From NCBI GenBank assembly GCA_017619985.1, contig JAFZRG010000043.1, forward strand, positions 1 to 6,876: a stretch of DNA of 6,876 nt. Direction: 5' to 3'. Below are positions 6,231-6,876 of this stretch, piece after piece. The stretch comes from Bacillota bacterium. Its GTDB lineage: Bacteria > Bacillota > Clostridia > Peptostreptococcales > Anaerovoracaceae. The notes beneath the pieces are model-generated. The model searched no databases and was not told the DNA's origin. It was given only the letters and a program-made list of their open reading frames with translations. Both the position numbers and the translations under genes were made by a program. Position 1 is the stretch's first letter; every line of letters starts with the position of its first letter.

Positions 6231-6588
6231 CGTGCAGCCCCTCCTCCGTAGCTCTGTGTTCCTGCGCCTCCATCTCCTTGCGCTTTCTGTCCTTCAGGGA
6301 CAGGAATTCGCCGCGGTAGATGCGCGAAAAAACCACGACAGCCAGGAAGCTGATCATGGCGTAGAGCAGCCCGATGTCGATCAGGCTGGTCTCCTCCTGG
6401 ATGCCGGACATGAAAACGATGGCGGTGATGATCATCGTGCCGCCCATATTGATCGAAAGGATGCGGTCCGCGATGCGGGGCCCCCGGATGCTTCGAACGA
6501 TGCAGAAGAAAAGAAGTACGGCGATGAGCGCGATGCCGCCGGTGAGGATGCCGTGGGAAAGCGCTGTCAGACGGGGATCGGTGAACAT
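6214..6588 (-). CDS. MnhF/MbhB-like antiporter subunit
   Basis: A 124-residue protein of the MrpF/MnhF (MbhB) family, a three-helix membrane subunit of the Mrp/Mbh antiporter core. The family motif GPRIADR lies at residues 36-42, between TM1 (about 14-34) and TM2 (about 45-61). A second motif, DIGLLYA, is at 71-77 in TM3. Most family members are about 85-95 residues. The extra length here is a charged cytoplasmic tail (about 95-124) rich in Lys/Arg, then Glu/Asp, ending DDGDD. The ATG at 6588-6586 is favoured because AGGAGGTGG lies just upstream, within the end of the MnhE gene. The last 17 bases overlap the MnhG gene in another frame, so translation of the two is probably coupled. Confidence in the family is high; the function of the tail is unknown. 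Confidence 0.95.
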   Translation of the reverse strand: MFTDPRLTALSHGILTGGIALIAVLLFFCIVRSIRGPRIADRILSINMGGTMIITAIVFMSGIQEETSLIDIGLLYAMISFLAVVVFSRIYRGEFLSLKDRKRKEMEAQEHRATEEGLHDDGDD

Positions 6589-6876
6589 TACAGAGCCACC
6601 TCCTCGATCTGCTGCAGCAGCTGCACGAAGCGGCTGTCCGCCAGGCCTTCGGACAGGCTCTTATCCAGGCAGTGCACCGTGAATACGCCGTCGTCCAGAG
6701 AAACGGTGATGGTGCCCGGCGTGAGCGTGATGGAATTGGCCAGGCACGCGCGCGCCGCGTCCGTCTTCAGCGGCGTGCGGAATTTGCAGATGAGGGGGTC
6801 ATGCGGTCTCGACGGGCTGAGGATGAATCCGCAGGCCGTGAACGTGGACTTGACGATCTCCACGATCAGAACGCCC
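6588..6876 (-). CDS. MnhE/MbhA-like antiporter subunit, C-terminal part (5' end outside window)
   Basis: This is the C-terminal 95 residues of an MrpE/MnhE (MbhA) family protein, a small membrane subunit of Mrp-type antiporters and Mbh-type complexes. The family signature is clear: residues reading LANSITLTPGTITV (6743-6702), followed by a short soluble domain ending in EEVAL and a TAA stop. In MnhE proteins this hydrophilic domain lies on the cytoplasmic side after two or three N-terminal membrane helices. The visible start (GVLIVEIVKS) is the end of the last helix. The frame stays open to the window edge. A GTG at 6863-6861 is an in-frame valine codon inside the helix, not the start, because family members are about 160 residues long. 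The TAA stop shares one base with the ATG of the next gene. Family assignment is secure; the ion carried is unknown. Confidence 0.93.
   Translation of the reverse strand, partial: GVLIVEIVKSTFTACGFILSPSRPHDPLICKFRTPLKTDAARACLANSITLTPGTITVSLDDGVFTVHCLDKSLSEGLADSRFVQLLQQIEEVAL

Noticed and set aside
6861..6863. GTG as a possible start of the MnhE gene
   Set aside because: The frame continues upstream to the window edge with hydrophobic residues (GVLI) typical of the last helix, and MnhE proteins are about 160 residues long, so this GTG is an internal valine.
1..6876. Classical mrpABCDEFG cation/proton antiporter operon
   Set aside because: There is no MrpA with its fused C-terminal MbhD/MbhE domains; those domains are separate or fused to MnhB, and the order starts E-F-G. 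This fits Mbh/Mbx-type clusters better, although antiporter function alone cannot be excluded.

Overview
The window is one dense, co-directional gene block read entirely on the minus strand, so transcription runs from base 6876 toward base 1. It encodes the membrane arm of an Mrp/Mbh-type ion-translocating complex. This is the antiporter-like module shared by Mrp (Mnh/Sha) cation/proton antiporters, by Mbh-type hydrogenases and Mbx/Mbs-type oxidoreductases, and (distantly) by respiratory complex I. The DNA is GC-rich. Starts carry strong AGGAGG-type ribosome binding sites and adjacent genes overlap by a few bases. This suggests a strictly anaerobic, GC-rich Firmicutes-like bacterium (Clostridia or a relative), but the lineage is inferred from style only.

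Gene order in the direction of transcription: MnhE/MbhA (6876-6588, cut by the window edge), MnhF/MbhB (6588-6214), MnhG/MbhC (6230-5874), DUF4040/MbhD (5886-5605), a fused MbhE-MnhB protein (5612-4848), MnhC/MbhG, NuoK-like (4851-4459), and an MnhD/MbhH-like antiporter subunit (4462-2939). Two further antiporter-like subunits follow (2923-1613 and 1601-120). Then comes the start of what looks like a fourth (104-1, cut by the window edge). MbhD and MbhE together correspond to the C-terminal part of MrpA, so the order E-F-G-D-(E+B)-C-D matches Mbh/Mbx clusters rather than a classical mrpABCDEFG operon.

In the three complete antiporter-like proteins the usual charged channel residues can be seen: a TM5 glutamate, TM7 and TM8 lysines, a His/Lys pair in the central helices, and a TM12 lysine. 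All three therefore look like working ion-translocating modules. The small subunits would form the MrpA-C/B/C/E/F/G core that couples this arm to ion exchange. No hydrogenase, ferredoxin-type or other redox subunit lies in the window. It would be expected further downstream (beyond base 1) if this is a redox-driven complex, so the electron donor and acceptor cannot be stated.

No promoter, terminator, RNA gene, mobile element or CRISPR array was recognised. There is no gene-free stretch longer than 15 bases. The most unusual points are the run of three complete plus one apparent fourth antiporter-like subunit, the absence of the first two membrane helices from two of them, and one gene junction with no visible Shine-Dalgarno sequence.
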